DNA of 64,000 nucleotides, from NCBI RefSeq assembly GCF_007754155.1, contig NZ_CP037423.1, forward strand, positions 10,226,938 through 10,290,937. The letters run 5' to 3'. Positions 26,376 through 34,959 of the stretch are shown here, in pieces (position 1 is the stretch's first letter; each line of letters opens with the position of its first letter). Made by a program: the position numbers and the translations under genes. Source of the DNA: Stieleria neptunia (lineage in GTDB: Bacteria > Planctomycetota > Planctomycetia > Pirellulales > Pirellulaceae). The notes under the pieces are model-generated. The model ran no database searches. It was not told where the DNA came from and worked only from the letters and a program-made list of their open reading frames with translations.

Positions 26376-27947
26376 ATGAACTCCCCTGGTGAAATTCGGC
26401 AACCGTTCGCTTCCGTTCTGCTGGCAACGCTGTATTTTGTTGCAATCGTTTCGCCCGTCTTGGTGGCGGTGCTTGCCGTACCGCAGACCGACCACTCGTT
26501 GCTGAGCGAGATTGCTAAGAATTGTGGTTTGGTCGGCATCGGAATTCTGTTATTGCAGTTTGTGCTGGCGGGCCGATTGCGATGGATTTGCAATGTGTTC
26601 AGTCTCAGCGAGGTGATGCTCTTTCACCGCTCGATGGGACTTCTCGCAATCGCCTTGCTGTTGCTGCATCCGGTGTTGCTCGCCGCCGGAGAGGGCGATT
26701 GGAGTTTGATCTATGGATGGAGCCAACCCTGGTACATCTGGGCGGGCAAGCTCGCTCTGCTGCTGCTAATCGCTCACATCGTCGTCTCCGTTTTTCGGAC
26801 CGCATTGAAACTGAGTTATGAACGCTGGCGAATGACGCACGATGTTTTAGCCGTTTCGATCATCGGCTTGACTTTAGTGCATAGCTGGTTTGCCGGAGGC
26901 GACCTGCAAACCTGGCCGATGCGATCGCTCTGGATTTTACTTGGCGGGGCGGCCATTTTCGTTTTGGTTTGGCATCGCTGGATTCGCCCCATGAAACTTG
27001 CCAGCCAACCGATGCGCGTCGTCGAGGTGCGGCAAGAAACGCCGGACGTCTGGACACTTCGCTTGGCGGGAGCTGAAAATTGGACTGCCGATCACCTGCC
27101 CGGCCAGTTTCAGTTCATGACATTTCCCGACTCCCGGGCCATTCCACCAGAAGAACACCATTTCACGATTGCGTCCAGTCCCACCGCGCAAGGTTACGTC
27201 GAATCAACGATCAAGGCCTCTGGTGATTTCACGAGGAAGATCCAGTCGATTGAGCCGGATGACGCCGTGATTGTCCAAGGGGCTTTCGGGCATTTTTCAC
27301 ACCTGAGGCATGCCAATGAAGATGCATTCGTGTTCGTTGCCGGCGGAATCGGTGTGACGCCGTTGATGAGTATGCTGCGACATATGCGGGATACCGGAAG
27401 TGGAAAACACGTGCGGTTTCTGTACGCCAACAGAACAGCAGCGGACATCGTGTTTGCTAACGAATTGGCTGAAATGCAGGCAACTCAATCTCCGCCCTTA
27501 ACTTTGACGCACGTGTTGTCCAATGCCGATAAATCGTGGTCCGGCGAGCGTGGTCATATAGATGCCGAGAAGATCGAGCGATTGCTCGGCGAGATTGAGT
27601 CAACGACCGGCGTTTATGTGTGCGGACCGCAGGCGATGACGAAGCAGGTGATCGAAGTGTTGCGGGATCGCGGGGTATCGCATCGCCGAATTCACACGGA
27701 ATCGTTTTCGCTTGCTCATGACACAGCACCAACGAGCGCCGGCAGCCTGTGGCGGAGGCGCCTGACGGTCGCCACCGTTCTGATGGTTGTGGTTCTGGTG
27801 TTTGCTGTGGCGTTGTGGCGTGCCGATGGGGCTTCTGGGGGAAAAGGTCACCAACACTCGCACGGCGACAGCCATGGCTCAAGCGACGGCGGATCGCATG
27901 AAGACGTTTCCCCATCCGAAGAGACGCATGACCATACCGACGAATAA
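26376..27947 (+). CDS. Ferric-reductase-like transmembrane flavoprotein
   Basis: 523 aa. Six to seven transmembrane helices (about 12-32, 47-65, 82-103, 115-140, 155-172, 186-202), with membrane histidines in FHRSMGLLAIALLLLHP and IAHIVV as likely haem ligands. Then an FAD domain (HFTIASSPT near 268) and NAD domain (FVAGGIGVTPLMSML; VCGPQAMTK). After NAD binding comes an extra transmembrane helix (about 467-484) and a His-rich extracytoplasmic tail (HQHSHGDSHGSS). It should move electrons from cytosolic NAD(P)H across the membrane to a metal or other acceptor. The tail is not typical of the family. Probably cotranscribed with the 41-aa lipoprotein. Confidence 0.88.
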   Translation: MNSPGEIRQPFASVLLATLYFVAIVSPVLVAVLAVPQTDHSLLSEIAKNCGLVGIGILLLQFVLAGRLRWICNVFSLSEVMLFHRSMGLLAIALLLLHPVLLAAGEGDWSLIYGWSQPWYIWAGKLALLLLIAHIVVSVFRTALKLSYERWRMTHDVLAVSIIGLTLVHSWFAGGDLQTWPMRSLWILLGGAAIFVLVWHRWIRPMKLASQPMRVVEVRQETPDVWTLRLAGAENWTADHLPGQFQFMTFPDSRAIPPEEHHFTIASSPTAQGYVESTIKASGDFTRKIQSIEPDDAVIVQGAFGHFSHLRHANEDAFVFVAGGIGVTPLMSMLRHMRDTGSGKHVRFLYANRTAADIVFANELAEMQATQSPPLTLTHVLSNADKSWSGERGHIDAEKIERLLGEIESTTGVYVCGPQAMTKQVIEVLRDRGVSHRRIHTESFSLAHDTAPTSAGSLWRRRLTVATVLMVVVLVFAVALWRADGASGGKGHQHSHGDSHGSSDGGSHEDVSPSEETHDHTDE

Positions 27948-27975
27948 AACTTTTGCGAAATCGGTGCGGTTTTAC

Positions 27976-28004
27976 TGAAGAATGCCGGGCTGCCGAGCAC
28001 CGAA
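27976..28004 (+). promoter_or_regulatory. ECF-type promoter site 7 (degenerate)
   Basis: TGAAGAAT, 13 bases, GCACCGAA. The -10 half deviates most from the consensus. 99 bases before ATG 28104. Confidence 0.5.
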
Positions 28005-28103
28005 CCCCATAGACGCTCGCGATCACGGTATTCCGCTGAGCTTCATTTGGTGAATCGATCCCGTGCCACATCAATCGCAGCTTCCCACCGAAAGGCGTTC
28101 ATC

Positions 28104-28241
28104 ATGAGACGCACGCATTTAAAAATCGTACTGGCTTCGGTCGCTTCGACGCGCAATCGAGTGAAACGCGTTATCGCAAATCGATCCTGCCAAACGCATC
28201 GATTTCGCTCGGTCGCGCTAGCTGAAGTTTGCGTCCTGTGA
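28104..28241 (+). pseudogene. 5' fragment of an exported protein gene
   Basis: Starts MRRTHLKIVLASVAS like a signal peptide, then turns into a basic stretch without coding character that overlaps the 3' end of the opposite gene. Together with the weakened ECF site 7 this suggests a regulon gene that lost its body. Confidence 0.35.
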
Positions 28242-28821
28242 ACGCTTCGAGCTTTTGGTGCAGGCTACCGATGCGTTGTTTCATATTGCACAAGAATCGG
28301 TTTTGATTCGCGTCCTTCTTGTGTGTTGCCATTGAATTGCTGAAACCCGTTGACTCCATCTCGGCAAAGCGTGACTCGTCGTACGTCGGCTGAAGCAACT
28401 CAGCCGATTCGCCATTTCGCCACATCGTCGCCTGCTCAAGGTGGATTATGGCCACGTTGAGTTCCCGGCAAACGCAGGTTACGCCGCCTTCATTCCCATT
28501 CTTCTCTAGCTGGCAACAGCAAGAGCTACTTTGGACGCGGTGGTGAGAAGCAAGTGCGACGTGAGCTTTGACGAAAACTCTTTGCAGTTCGCTGACTCTT
28601 TGCAGTTCGCTGACTCTTTGCAGTTCGCTGTACGCACGAACTTCACCACGTTCAACCGCCGACGCCAACTGCTTCAAGTCACGAACCGAGTTCTCGATCG
28701 CAACCCGAGACGTCGCTTCGGCACGAGCGGCTTCGAGACGCAGATACGCGGACGCGGTTTTCAAATGTCCTGCCGCTTTCGTGCTGTATAGACAGTCAGA
28801 GCAGAGGGAAAACAGTTTCAT
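28171..28821 (-). CDS. Hypothetical protein with SELQRV triplicate
   Basis: 216 aa from ATG 28821. No signal peptide. Opens MKLFSLCSDC, followed by an Ala/Glu/Arg-rich helical region and three tandem copies of SELQRV (18-bp repeat at 28577-28630), then a Cys-rich middle (SSSCCCQLE, VTCVCRE) and a charged helical end. No family recognised. Directly follows a small membrane protein gene on the same strand (13-base gap). Start and reality are moderately supported; the extreme 3' end overlaps a fragment on the other strand. Confidence 0.5.
   Translation of the reverse strand: MKLFSLCSDCLYSTKAAGHLKTASAYLRLEAARAEATSRVAIENSVRDLKQLASAVERGEVRAYSELQRVSELQRVSELQRVFVKAHVALASHHRVQSSSCCCQLEKNGNEGGVTCVCRELNVAIIHLEQATMWRNGESAELLQPTYDESRFAEMESTGFSNSMATHKKDANQNRFLCNMKQRIGSLHQKLEAFTGRKLQLARPSEIDAFGRIDLR
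28577..28630. repeat. 18-bp tandem repeat, three copies
   Basis: Three exact copies of ACTCTTTGCAGTTCGCTG in frame within the hypothetical gene; variable copy number would keep the frame. Confidence 0.9.
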
Positions 28822-28834
28822 CGCCTGGAACGGT

Positions 28835-29203
28835 CTATCGGTGTGGATCAAGACTTCCCGTCGAGTTTCGCTTCTCAACGTTTGCGTTACGAAAGATCCA
28901 TCCACCTGGCGAAAAGAATACAGCCAATACTCCAACGGCAACGGCGAGAATATCGAGAAGTGCTTGAACAAGCGGGGAGAGCCCAAGTTTGTGTGTCTGA
29001 AATGAAACTGTGAACGCAACCATTAGCGCCAGGAAGACCAACATTCCCAGACCACCCTTGCTCGCAATCGCTGCGCCGCTCGATCGCGATTTGGCGGACA
29101 AATAATGCAGGACGAGTCCGGCGACGATCATCACAGCAGAAATGATGAACACGACAAATCCCGTGATCGCTAGCCACATTCCGAAGGTTGACGGGTTGTC
29201 CAT
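28835..29203 (-). CDS. Small membrane protein
   Basis: 122 aa from ATG 29203. Three hydrophobic helices at about 8-32, 50-68 and 80-103, short loops, and a polar C-terminal tail (NANVEKRNSTGS). No Cys or His cluster and no recognised domain. No clear ribosome binding site. Likely in one unit with the gene ending at 28171. Confidence 0.6.
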   Translation of the reverse strand: MDNPSTFGMWLAITGFVVFIISAVMIVAGLVLHYLSAKSRSSGAAIASKGGLGMLVFLALMVAFTVSFQTHKLGLSPLVQALLDILAVAVGVLAVFFSPGGWIFRNANVEKRNSTGSLDPHR

Positions 29204-29405
29204 GGGGTGGGTTTGTTAGTTGGTCGGTATACGGTTGGGTCCGGCGGAGCCGCACGTGCGACTCGACCATTTCAATCGTGATAGCTCGCGGCCTCAATTG
29301 CAACCCTCGGCTACCCTATCCGCAAACATCTAGTACGCGCACAGCGGTAGATGATCCACCAACCAGCCCGAGGGAACAAGTGTCGCAGTTCATGCCACGG
29401 GAATC

Positions 29406-29525
29406 AGGAATGTCGCGGCTAAAGCGATAGAGCGTGACGAGCAAAATCGCCAAACCTCGAACCCCATCCAATTCTGGAATGTGTTTCGAGGTGGTGTTTG
29501 TTTGCTCCACGGGCGGATTGCTCAT
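29406..29525 (-). pseudogene. Second acyltransferase-3 N-terminal fragment
   Basis: About 40 codons from ATG 29525 with IPELDGVRGLAILLVTLYRF, the start of OafA-like acyltransferases. The similarity ends after FSRDIP and the frame stops at 29316 without further membrane segments. Distinct in sequence from the fragment at 9031, so two different acyltransferase genes were truncated in this region. Confidence 0.65.
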
Positions 29526-29570
29526 GCCCTCATGTTCGATCCGTCGTTGGATTGACGATGGGACCGTCAA

Positions 29571-29903
29571 TCAATGCTGATGACCAGCATGGGGGTCATT
29601 CACGACCGGAACTGAACCGGTTGTGGGAGCCGACGCTGCGTTGGACATGGGCATAGGAGGCACCTGATTGCTGCGAGGTGCAGCGGGCTGGGTTTGAAAG
29701 GGTGCGTTTCCTGACGTGCTGAGCTGCATCGTCGTGGGCAATGCGGTGGGATAACCACCCCCGGCGTAGTACGAGGTGTCAGGAGCACCTGTGGCGACTG
29801 GCGTTTGAGCACCACCCGAGCATCCGCAATCGGCATTCGCCTGTGTGGGGACACCGATCACTCCGGCCAATGCTGCCGCAGCCATGAACATTTTTATTAC
29901 CAA
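29571..29903 (-). CDS. Small secreted protein with His tail
   Basis: 110 aa if TTG 29903 is the start, or 106 aa from ATG 29891. Signal peptide FMAAAALAGVIGVPTQANA, then DCGCSGG, a Pro/Ala/Thr-rich low-complexity body, and a C-terminal NDPHAGHQH. The Cys pair and His end again point to metal contact in the periplasm, by composition only. Divergent from the protein at 30221, but I find no ECF site on its own strand. Confidence 0.6.
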   Translation of the reverse strand: MVIKMFMAAAALAGVIGVPTQANADCGCSGGAQTPVATGAPDTSYYAGGGYPTALPTTMQLSTSGNAPFQTQPAAPRSNQVPPMPMSNAASAPTTGSVPVVNDPHAGHQH

Positions 29904-30088
29904 AGTCTCTTAGTGAGGTTTCGGAAACGTGAACATGGCCGGTTGGATGCAGCAAGTCGTCGATTCCTTCACAGAAGATTGGAATGGGGCAGACCGCCGC
30001 ACTTTGCTGGCATTTGCCCTTAGTGGGCCTCCAGGAAATTGACGAGTGCTTCGGATGCTCCGGTCTCAGAAAAGATTCGGAATTCCTG

Positions 30089-30117
30089 TGAAGAATCCGG
30101 TCAGGCCAAGCATCTAA
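30089..30117 (+). promoter_or_regulatory. ECF-type promoter site 8
   Basis: TGAAGAAT, 13 bases, GCATCTAA, a perfect match to the consensus. 103 bases before ATG 30221. Confidence 0.8.
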
Positions 30118-30220
30118 CCGGGCAACGTACAACGTTTTGCTTCGTGATCGTCCAGATGTGCCGATTATCGGCCCGGTCGCGAAAGATTGGTTCCCCACCC
30201 TGAATCGAAGGATTCTCCGA

Positions 30221-30865
30221 ATGACGATCAAACGATCACCCCTTTTGTTTTCGCTGGCTCTCGGATTGGTTGTCAGCAGCCTCGGCACCGCATCCGTTCT
30301 CGCTCATGAGGGGCACGCCAAGGCGGCGGGCCACGAACACGAGGCCATGATGAAGGCCGAGAAAAAGATCGAAACGGCTTTGTCGACGCTTTCGGCTGAA
30401 GACCAAGAATTGGCGAAAGCCCAGCGTTTCTGTCCGATCATGACCTACGATCGCCTCGGCTCGATGGGTACGCCGCTGAAAGTGATGATCGAAGGCAAGC
30501 CAGTCTTCTTGTGCTGCAAAGCATGCGTAGACGACGCTAAGAAGGGTGGAGCAAAGACGGTCAAGGCCGTCATGAAGTTGCGTGACTCAACGGCGACGCT
30601 TGCCAAGTTGCCCATGGAAGAACGCATGGCAGTCGAAGCACAAAAGTATTGCGCCGTCGCGAACACGAGCTTCCTCGGCTCGATGGGCGCACCACTGAAA
30701 TTGGAGATCGACGGTAAGCCTGTCTACTTGTGCTGTGGAGGCTGCACGAAGAAGGCGCAAGCCGACCCGGCTGGAACCTTGGCGAAAGCCCAAAAGCTTG
30801 TCAAAGCGGGAACGCTTGAAGGACACGATCACGCCGCCCACGGACACGGCGATCACAAGCACTGA
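30221..30865 (+). CDS. Exported protein with two CC-x2-C metal-binding-like modules
   Basis: 214 aa. Start ATG 30221 begins the signal peptide (LLFSLALGLVVSSLGTASVLA). After a His-rich segment (HEGHAKAAGHEHE) come two copies of one module: FCPIMTYDRLGSMGTPLKV...GKPVFLCCKAC (about 75-112) and YCAVANTSFLGSMGAPLKL...GKPVYLCCGGC (about 145-185). The C-terminus is HDHAAHGHGDHKH. The modules match the one in the lipoprotein at 25649 and resemble YHS/TRASH domains. A periplasmic metal-binding protein is the best reading. Under ECF site 8 and followed by a strong terminator. Confidence 0.82.
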   Translation: MTIKRSPLLFSLALGLVVSSLGTASVLAHEGHAKAAGHEHEAMMKAEKKIETALSTLSAEDQELAKAQRFCPIMTYDRLGSMGTPLKVMIEGKPVFLCCKACVDDAKKGGAKTVKAVMKLRDSTATLAKLPMEERMAVEAQKYCAVANTSFLGSMGAPLKLEIDGKPVYLCCGGCTKKAQADPAGTLAKAQKLVKAGTLEGHDHAAHGHGDHKH

Positions 30866-30871
30866 TCTGAG

Positions 30872-30935
30872 TTAGGGAGCTGGGAGCTGGGGGTCGATCA
30901 CTCCTCCACTCGTTGTCTCCCGCCTCCTCCACTTT
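30872..30935. repeat. G-rich dispersed repeat
   Basis: GGGAGCTGGGAGCTGGGGG followed by complementary CTCCTCC/GTCTCCCGCCTCC units, just after the stop of the preceding gene. Same class as the repeats at 12551, 15371, 34427 and 36145. Confidence 0.6.
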
Positions 30936-30940
30936 CTACG

Positions 30941-30986
30941 CCGCAGCGATCGGAATCTTCACGGATTCTGTCGCTGCGGTTTTTTT
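30941..30986 (+). terminator. Intrinsic terminator
   Basis: CCGCAGCGA pairs with TCGCTGCGG and GAATC with GATTC, followed by seven T. Ends the transcript of the gene at 30221. Confidence 0.88.
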
Positions 30987-30997
30987 GTCCTTTCGTC

Positions 30998-31025
30998 TGA
31001 AGAATACGCGACGAGAAGCATCTAA
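30998..31025 (+). promoter_or_regulatory. ECF-type promoter site 9
   Basis: TGAAGAAT, 12 bases, GCATCTAA: both half-sites perfect, spacer one base shorter than the others. 41 bases before ATG 31067. Confidence 0.7.
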
Positions 31026-31066
31026 CGATTGAAAAGGAATGCCAAACGCAGTTAACGGTGGCCGAA

Positions 31067-31258
31067 ATGAAACACTTTTTGCACATGTTGATTGGCTGTG
31101 GATTGCCGATGCTCTTGATCTTTGTCTTGCCGCTATTCGGCGTTAGCGAAGGGATCACCCTGACTGTCTTCATAGTGCTGATGTTCGGATGTCATCTACT
31201 GATGATGCGTGGGCACATGAGCGACCACATACACCATCAAGAGGAAATTCATGAATAG
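31067..31258 (+). CDS. Small membrane protein with His-rich end
   Basis: 63 aa from ATG 31067 (GTG 31058 also possible). Two transmembrane helices (about 4-24 and 29-46) and a cytoplasmic or periplasmic tail RGHMSDHIHHQEEIHE. Resembles the short DUF2933-like membrane proteins common in metal-resistance clusters, which is a tentative match. Under ECF site 9 and overlapping the next gene by eight bases, so translation is probably coupled. Confidence 0.65.
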   Translation: MKHFLHMLIGCGLPMLLIFVLPLFGVSEGITLTVFIVLMFGCHLLMMRGHMSDHIHHQEEIHE

Positions 31259-31547
31259 GCTAAGTATCCCCCGATTCGGTTTCGCGGTGGCGGCCGCTTG
31301 CACGATCGCGTACGTCGGTTGCGTTTTCGTAATGATGACGGTGCCACAGGAAACCGCCATCAAATTCTTCAACAGTCTCATGCACGGTGTCGATGTTACG
31401 ACAATCATGCGATCGGACATGCCGATTTGGGAAACCATACTCGGGACGATTGAGACCTTCGTACTGGGATGGTTGTTCGGGGCGTTTATCGCTTGCTGCT
31501 ACAACTGCTGCGCGAAGCCGCTGCGCAGCACTGAACTCGGGTCTTGA
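31251..31547 (+). CDS. DUF5676-like membrane protein
   Basis: 98 aa. Two transmembrane helices (about 10-30 and 64-85) with a hydrophilic middle (KFFNSLMHGVDVTTI) and the segment ETFVLGWLFGAFIACCYN that characterises DUF5676 proteins. ATG overlaps the preceding stop (ATGAATAG). Such proteins often sit beside copper efflux genes, but their role is not established. Second gene of the ECF site 9 unit. Confidence 0.75.
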   Translation: MNRLSIPRFGFAVAAACTIAYVGCVFVMMTVPQETAIKFFNSLMHGVDVTTIMRSDMPIWETILGTIETFVLGWLFGAFIACCYNCCAKPLRSTELGS

Positions 31548-31711
31548 TCGCCATTCAATCAACCTGGCTGCAATGCGTTCAACTCGTCAGCCACCGTTGC
31601 ATTGCGCAAACGATTCCCATCGCGACATTACCCAGGCACGATATTTGCGACTCTGCCCAATTGAGTGTTATTTATTGTCTGTCTAGCATGTCTCAATAGG
31701 GAAAGTAGCCA

Positions 31712-33043
31712 ATGAGTGAGTCAGAGACTTCGGGTCACTACGAGAAGAACAGTCTGTCGCTGACGGGTTCAGTTGCGATGGGCACTGGGGTCATGATCGG
31801 TGCCGGAATCTTCGCGCTCACCGGACAAGTGGCCGAGCAAGCCGGTGGGCTGTTCCCACTCGCGTTTCTTGCCGCTGCGATTGTTGCCGGATTTAGCTCG
31901 TATTCGTACGTGAAGATGGCGCAAAAGTATCCGTCGGCTGGCGGCATCGGCATGTTTCTGATGAAGGCTTACGGCAAAGGCACCGTCACGGCCGGCATGG
32001 CACTGTTGATGTACTTTTCGATGGTCATCAACGAAAGTCTCGTCGCGCGGACGTTCGGAACCTACACACTTCAACTGATGAACGTCAAAGACACGACGTT
32101 TTGGACTCCCGCATTGGGCGTTGGTCTATTGATCGTCGTGTTTCTGATCAACATCATGTCCACAAGCTTCATCGGCAAATTCTCGCTCGTGACGGCGGCG
32201 ATCAAGATCGGTGGAATCCTGATTTTCGCCGGTGCCGGACTGTACGTTTCAGGACTGTCGTTTGAGGCGGTCGGGGTTACAGAGCGAACTTCATCGACCA
32301 ACTTTCTTTCCGCGACGGCGCTGGCACTATTGGCCTACAAAGGTTTCACGACGATTACCAACAGCGGTTCGGAGATCAAGGAGCCGAAAAAGAACATCGG
32401 GCGCTCGATCATTTGGTCACTTTCAATCTGTTTGGTCGTCTACCTGCTCGTCGCGTTGGCTGTGTCCGGCAACCTGAGCGTCTCGCAGATCATCGAACAC
32501 CGAGATTACGCGTTGTCGAAAGCTGCCGAACCGGCGTTTGGACAGTGGGGGCGCTACTTCACGGTGGGGCTGGCCGTCATCGCGACGATCTCGGGATTGC
32601 TGGCCAGCACGTTCGCGGTCTCGCGGATGCTGGCGATGCTGAGCGAAATGAAGCTGGTGCCGCACAAGCATTTTGGGATGCCAGGCGACATGCAAAAACA
32701 CACGCTCGTTTACACCATCGTGATCGCCATCGCGCTGACGATCTTCTTTGACCTGGGCCGCATCGCATCTCTGGGAGCCATTTTTTACATTGTGATGGAC
32801 CTTGCCATTCATTGGGGCGTGCTGCGGCACTTGAAAGAAGACGTCAAAGCGAATACCGCCATTCTTGTCACTGCGATCGTGCTCGACATTGTCATCCTCG
32901 GTGCGTTCGCATGGATGAAGGCGACCAGCGACATGCTGGTGATCTGGGTTTCGATCGTCGGCTTCATCGTGATCTTCGCCGGTGAACGTTGGTTCCTGGC
33001 TCGCGTCAATGATTCCGATCATGAACATCAACACAACGAATAA
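31712..33043 (+). CDS. APC-family amino acid permease
   Basis: 443 aa with 12 predicted transmembrane helices. The first helix carries GVMIGAGIFALTGQVAE, the signature substrate-binding unwound region of APC permeases (GxG[I/V]xxG-like). Helix 6 region has ALALLAYKGFTTITNSGSEIKEPKKNIGR, also typical. Ends in a His-rich SDHEHQHNE. Distinct from the disrupted permease at 19751 (no Cys N-terminus, no UspA-like tail). Followed 33 bases later by an M50 protease, possibly one transcript. Substrate not predictable. Confidence 0.88.
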   Translation: MSESETSGHYEKNSLSLTGSVAMGTGVMIGAGIFALTGQVAEQAGGLFPLAFLAAAIVAGFSSYSYVKMAQKYPSAGGIGMFLMKAYGKGTVTAGMALLMYFSMVINESLVARTFGTYTLQLMNVKDTTFWTPALGVGLLIVVFLINIMSTSFIGKFSLVTAAIKIGGILIFAGAGLYVSGLSFEAVGVTERTSSTNFLSATALALLAYKGFTTITNSGSEIKEPKKNIGRSIIWSLSICLVVYLLVALAVSGNLSVSQIIEHRDYALSKAAEPAFGQWGRYFTVGLAVIATISGLLASTFAVSRMLAMLSEMKLVPHKHFGMPGDMQKHTLVYTIVIAIALTIFFDLGRIASLGAIFYIVMDLAIHWGVLRHLKEDVKANTAILVTAIVLDIVILGAFAWMKATSDMLVIWVSIVGFIVIFAGERWFLARVNDSDHEHQHNE

Positions 33044-33076
33044 CAGAAAACGCAAAACGCGACGCAGGAGAACTCC

Positions 33077-34426
33077 ATGACCACACGGACCAACTATTCA
33101 CCCTGGCTATCCATCCTTTGGATTCTTTGCCTCGCAATCCCTCTGGTGCTCCTGCTGACGGCCAGCGGCGGTGGCATGCACAGCCTAATTTGGATGTGGA
33201 TCATTTTGTTGCTGTGTTTTTACATGATCGCCAGTATGGCGGTTGCCAGCCGAACCGCGGGTCAAACCGACGAGGAATCGGTCGCCGATGATGGCGTCCG
33301 GATGATTCCCGATGGCGAGCAACCACCGGCGATCGCGTCGGTGATGGATGTCCGAGTCGCGACTCGGCAACAGGGCGTCGGATTGTTTCGTGGCCGGTTG
33401 AACATGCCAGCCGACGAAGCATTACAGAAACTCGAAAGCGAACTAGGCGAGAACGCGGTTCCGTTGATCCAGCAGGACGACGAACTCGGCACGGCGATCG
33501 TGTTGTTGAATCGACCAACCGAAGAAGCGACGCTGGAGCGTTCGACACGGCGTTGGCTGCATTGGTTACTGTTCGCGTTGACGTTTTTGACGACGACCTA
33601 CGCGGGAGCGTTGCATCAGGGCGTGAATCTGTGGGAGCAACCGAGTGCGTTCACCGTCGGCCTGCCGTACTCGATTGGTTTACTGCTGATCCTCGGCGTT
33701 CACGAACTCGGCCATTACTTCGCCGCGAAACATCACGGGCTGAACGTCACGCCTCCGTTCTCCATCCCGATTCCGTTTGCGTTGGGAACATTCGGTGCGT
33801 TCATCAAAATGAAGTCGCCAACGCGAAACCGTCGAGCACTGTTCGACGTCGCCGTGGCTGGTCCCTTAGCCGGTTTGCTTGTCGCGATTCCGGCGTTGCT
33901 GATCGGTTTGCAAAGCTCGGAAGTTCTACCGCCGGAAACCGAAGTCGCCGGCGGAATGCTCGGCCACGGAACGTCCGCCGGATCGTCGATCCTGTTCGCA
34001 CTGCTGTCGAAGATCGCATTGGGCGAACAGTTGCAGGACGGCTATCTCGTACAACTCAGCCCGCTCGCGTTTGCGGGATGGTTGGGTTTGTTCATTACGG
34101 CGCTAAACTTGATGCCGATCGGGCAGCTCGACGGCGGCCACATGGCAAGAGCGATGTTCGGTCGGCGCGTCGGCGAGACAATCGGAAGTGTCGCGATGTG
34201 GTCGCTCTTTCTGCTTGCAATTTTCGTCTGGCCCGGACTGTTGTTCTTCGCCTTGTTCATCTTTTTCATCGCCGGACGCGGCACGCCACCATTGAACGAC
34301 ATCACGCCGATCAGCAGCGGGCGTCAATGGATTGGCTACGCGACGTTCGTCATCCTTGCGATGATCCTGATTCCGCTGCCGCACAAGTTTTGGCAGGCGG
34401 CGGATATTTATTGCCCGTATTTGTAG
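33077..34426 (+). CDS. M50 site-2 protease family membrane metallopeptidase
   Basis: 449 aa. Helices at about 11-28 and 36-55, then a soluble segment (60-155) and a membrane core. The zinc motif HELGH is at 209-213 within LLILGVHELGHYFAAKHHG, and the third ligand Asp lies in MPIGQLDGGHMARAMFG. This arrangement resembles the EGY/S2P-like bacterial proteases with an N-terminal extension rather than PDZ-containing RseP. It cleaves membrane substrates, the target being unknown; anti-sigma degradation is one known use of S2P enzymes. Followed immediately by a G-rich repeat. Confidence 0.9.
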   Translation: MTTRTNYSPWLSILWILCLAIPLVLLLTASGGGMHSLIWMWIILLLCFYMIASMAVASRTAGQTDEESVADDGVRMIPDGEQPPAIASVMDVRVATRQQGVGLFRGRLNMPADEALQKLESELGENAVPLIQQDDELGTAIVLLNRPTEEATLERSTRRWLHWLLFALTFLTTTYAGALHQGVNLWEQPSAFTVGLPYSIGLLLILGVHELGHYFAAKHHGLNVTPPFSIPIPFALGTFGAFIKMKSPTRNRRALFDVAVAGPLAGLLVAIPALLIGLQSSEVLPPETEVAGGMLGHGTSAGSSILFALLSKIALGEQLQDGYLVQLSPLAFAGWLGLFITALNLMPIGQLDGGHMARAMFGRRVGETIGSVAMWSLFLLAIFVWPGLLFFALFIFFIAGRGTPPLNDITPISSGRQWIGYATFVILAMILIPLPHKFWQAADIYCPYL

Positions 34427-34450
34427 ATGGGGAGTCTGGGAGTTGGGAGC
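34427..34450. repeat. G-rich dispersed repeat (short copy)
   Basis: GGGGAGTCTGGGAGTTGGGAG directly after the protease stop codon. A related GAGTTGGGAGT follows the next gene at about 34878-34888. Confidence 0.65.
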
Positions 34451-34879
34451 ATGAGACCATTGATAGAAGAGCGCGACAGGAGTTTCAAATTGATTCCATT
34501 ACTGGACGTTGGCGGCGAAGGCCGTTACGCGACGGCAATGAACCTCAATCCGAGTGCCGAGAAAACGCTCGGCCCTGACAAGGGACAGACAATCCCGAAT
34601 CGAATCGACGGACGAGTGGAGAATATCCCGCTTCCAGATTCGTCGGTTAAAGCGATCATCGTCGAACGCACACCACTTCGCAATGCAGCGATTCACGAAC
34701 TTGCAAGAGTTGCCACGGATGATGCAACCTTGGTTTTTCGCCATCCAGTTGACGAATATTCCGACCCGCACGCACGTGTGAAAGAACGCATCAGTGGCGA
34801 AGTTGATATTGACCAATTGGAACTCGATGGCCAGATGGTCCAACAACTGACGATTCGACTTGGGGTAGGCTCGTGGTGA
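34451..34879 (+). CDS. Small SAM-methyltransferase-like protein
   Basis: 142 aa from ATG 34451; the ATG at 34427 would add only repeat-encoded residues. IPLLDVGGEGRYATAMNLNP resembles motif I of class I methyltransferases, and VENIPLPDSSVKAIIVERTPL followed by IHELARVATDDATLVF resembles motifs IV and V. It is shorter than typical enzymes and lacks the C-terminal sheet, so it may be a degenerate or minimal version. Sandwiched between G-rich repeats. Function uncertain. Confidence 0.55.
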   Translation: MRPLIEERDRSFKLIPLLDVGGEGRYATAMNLNPSAEKTLGPDKGQTIPNRIDGRVENIPLPDSSVKAIIVERTPLRNAAIHELARVATDDATLVFRHPVDEYSDPHARVKERISGEVDIDQLELDGQMVQQLTIRLGVGSW

Positions 34880-34959
34880 GTTGGGAGTGACGAGTCTCGG
34901 GCACAAAGAGGGCAGCCAGTCGATCGGGCGCGGATGCGGTCGTCATCCGGTCTGCCAAG

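Noticed and set aside
33553..34578. 341-codon plus-strand frame overlapping the M50 protease
   Set aside because: Wrong-frame reading with Arg-rich composition; the protease frame carries HELGH and other motifs.
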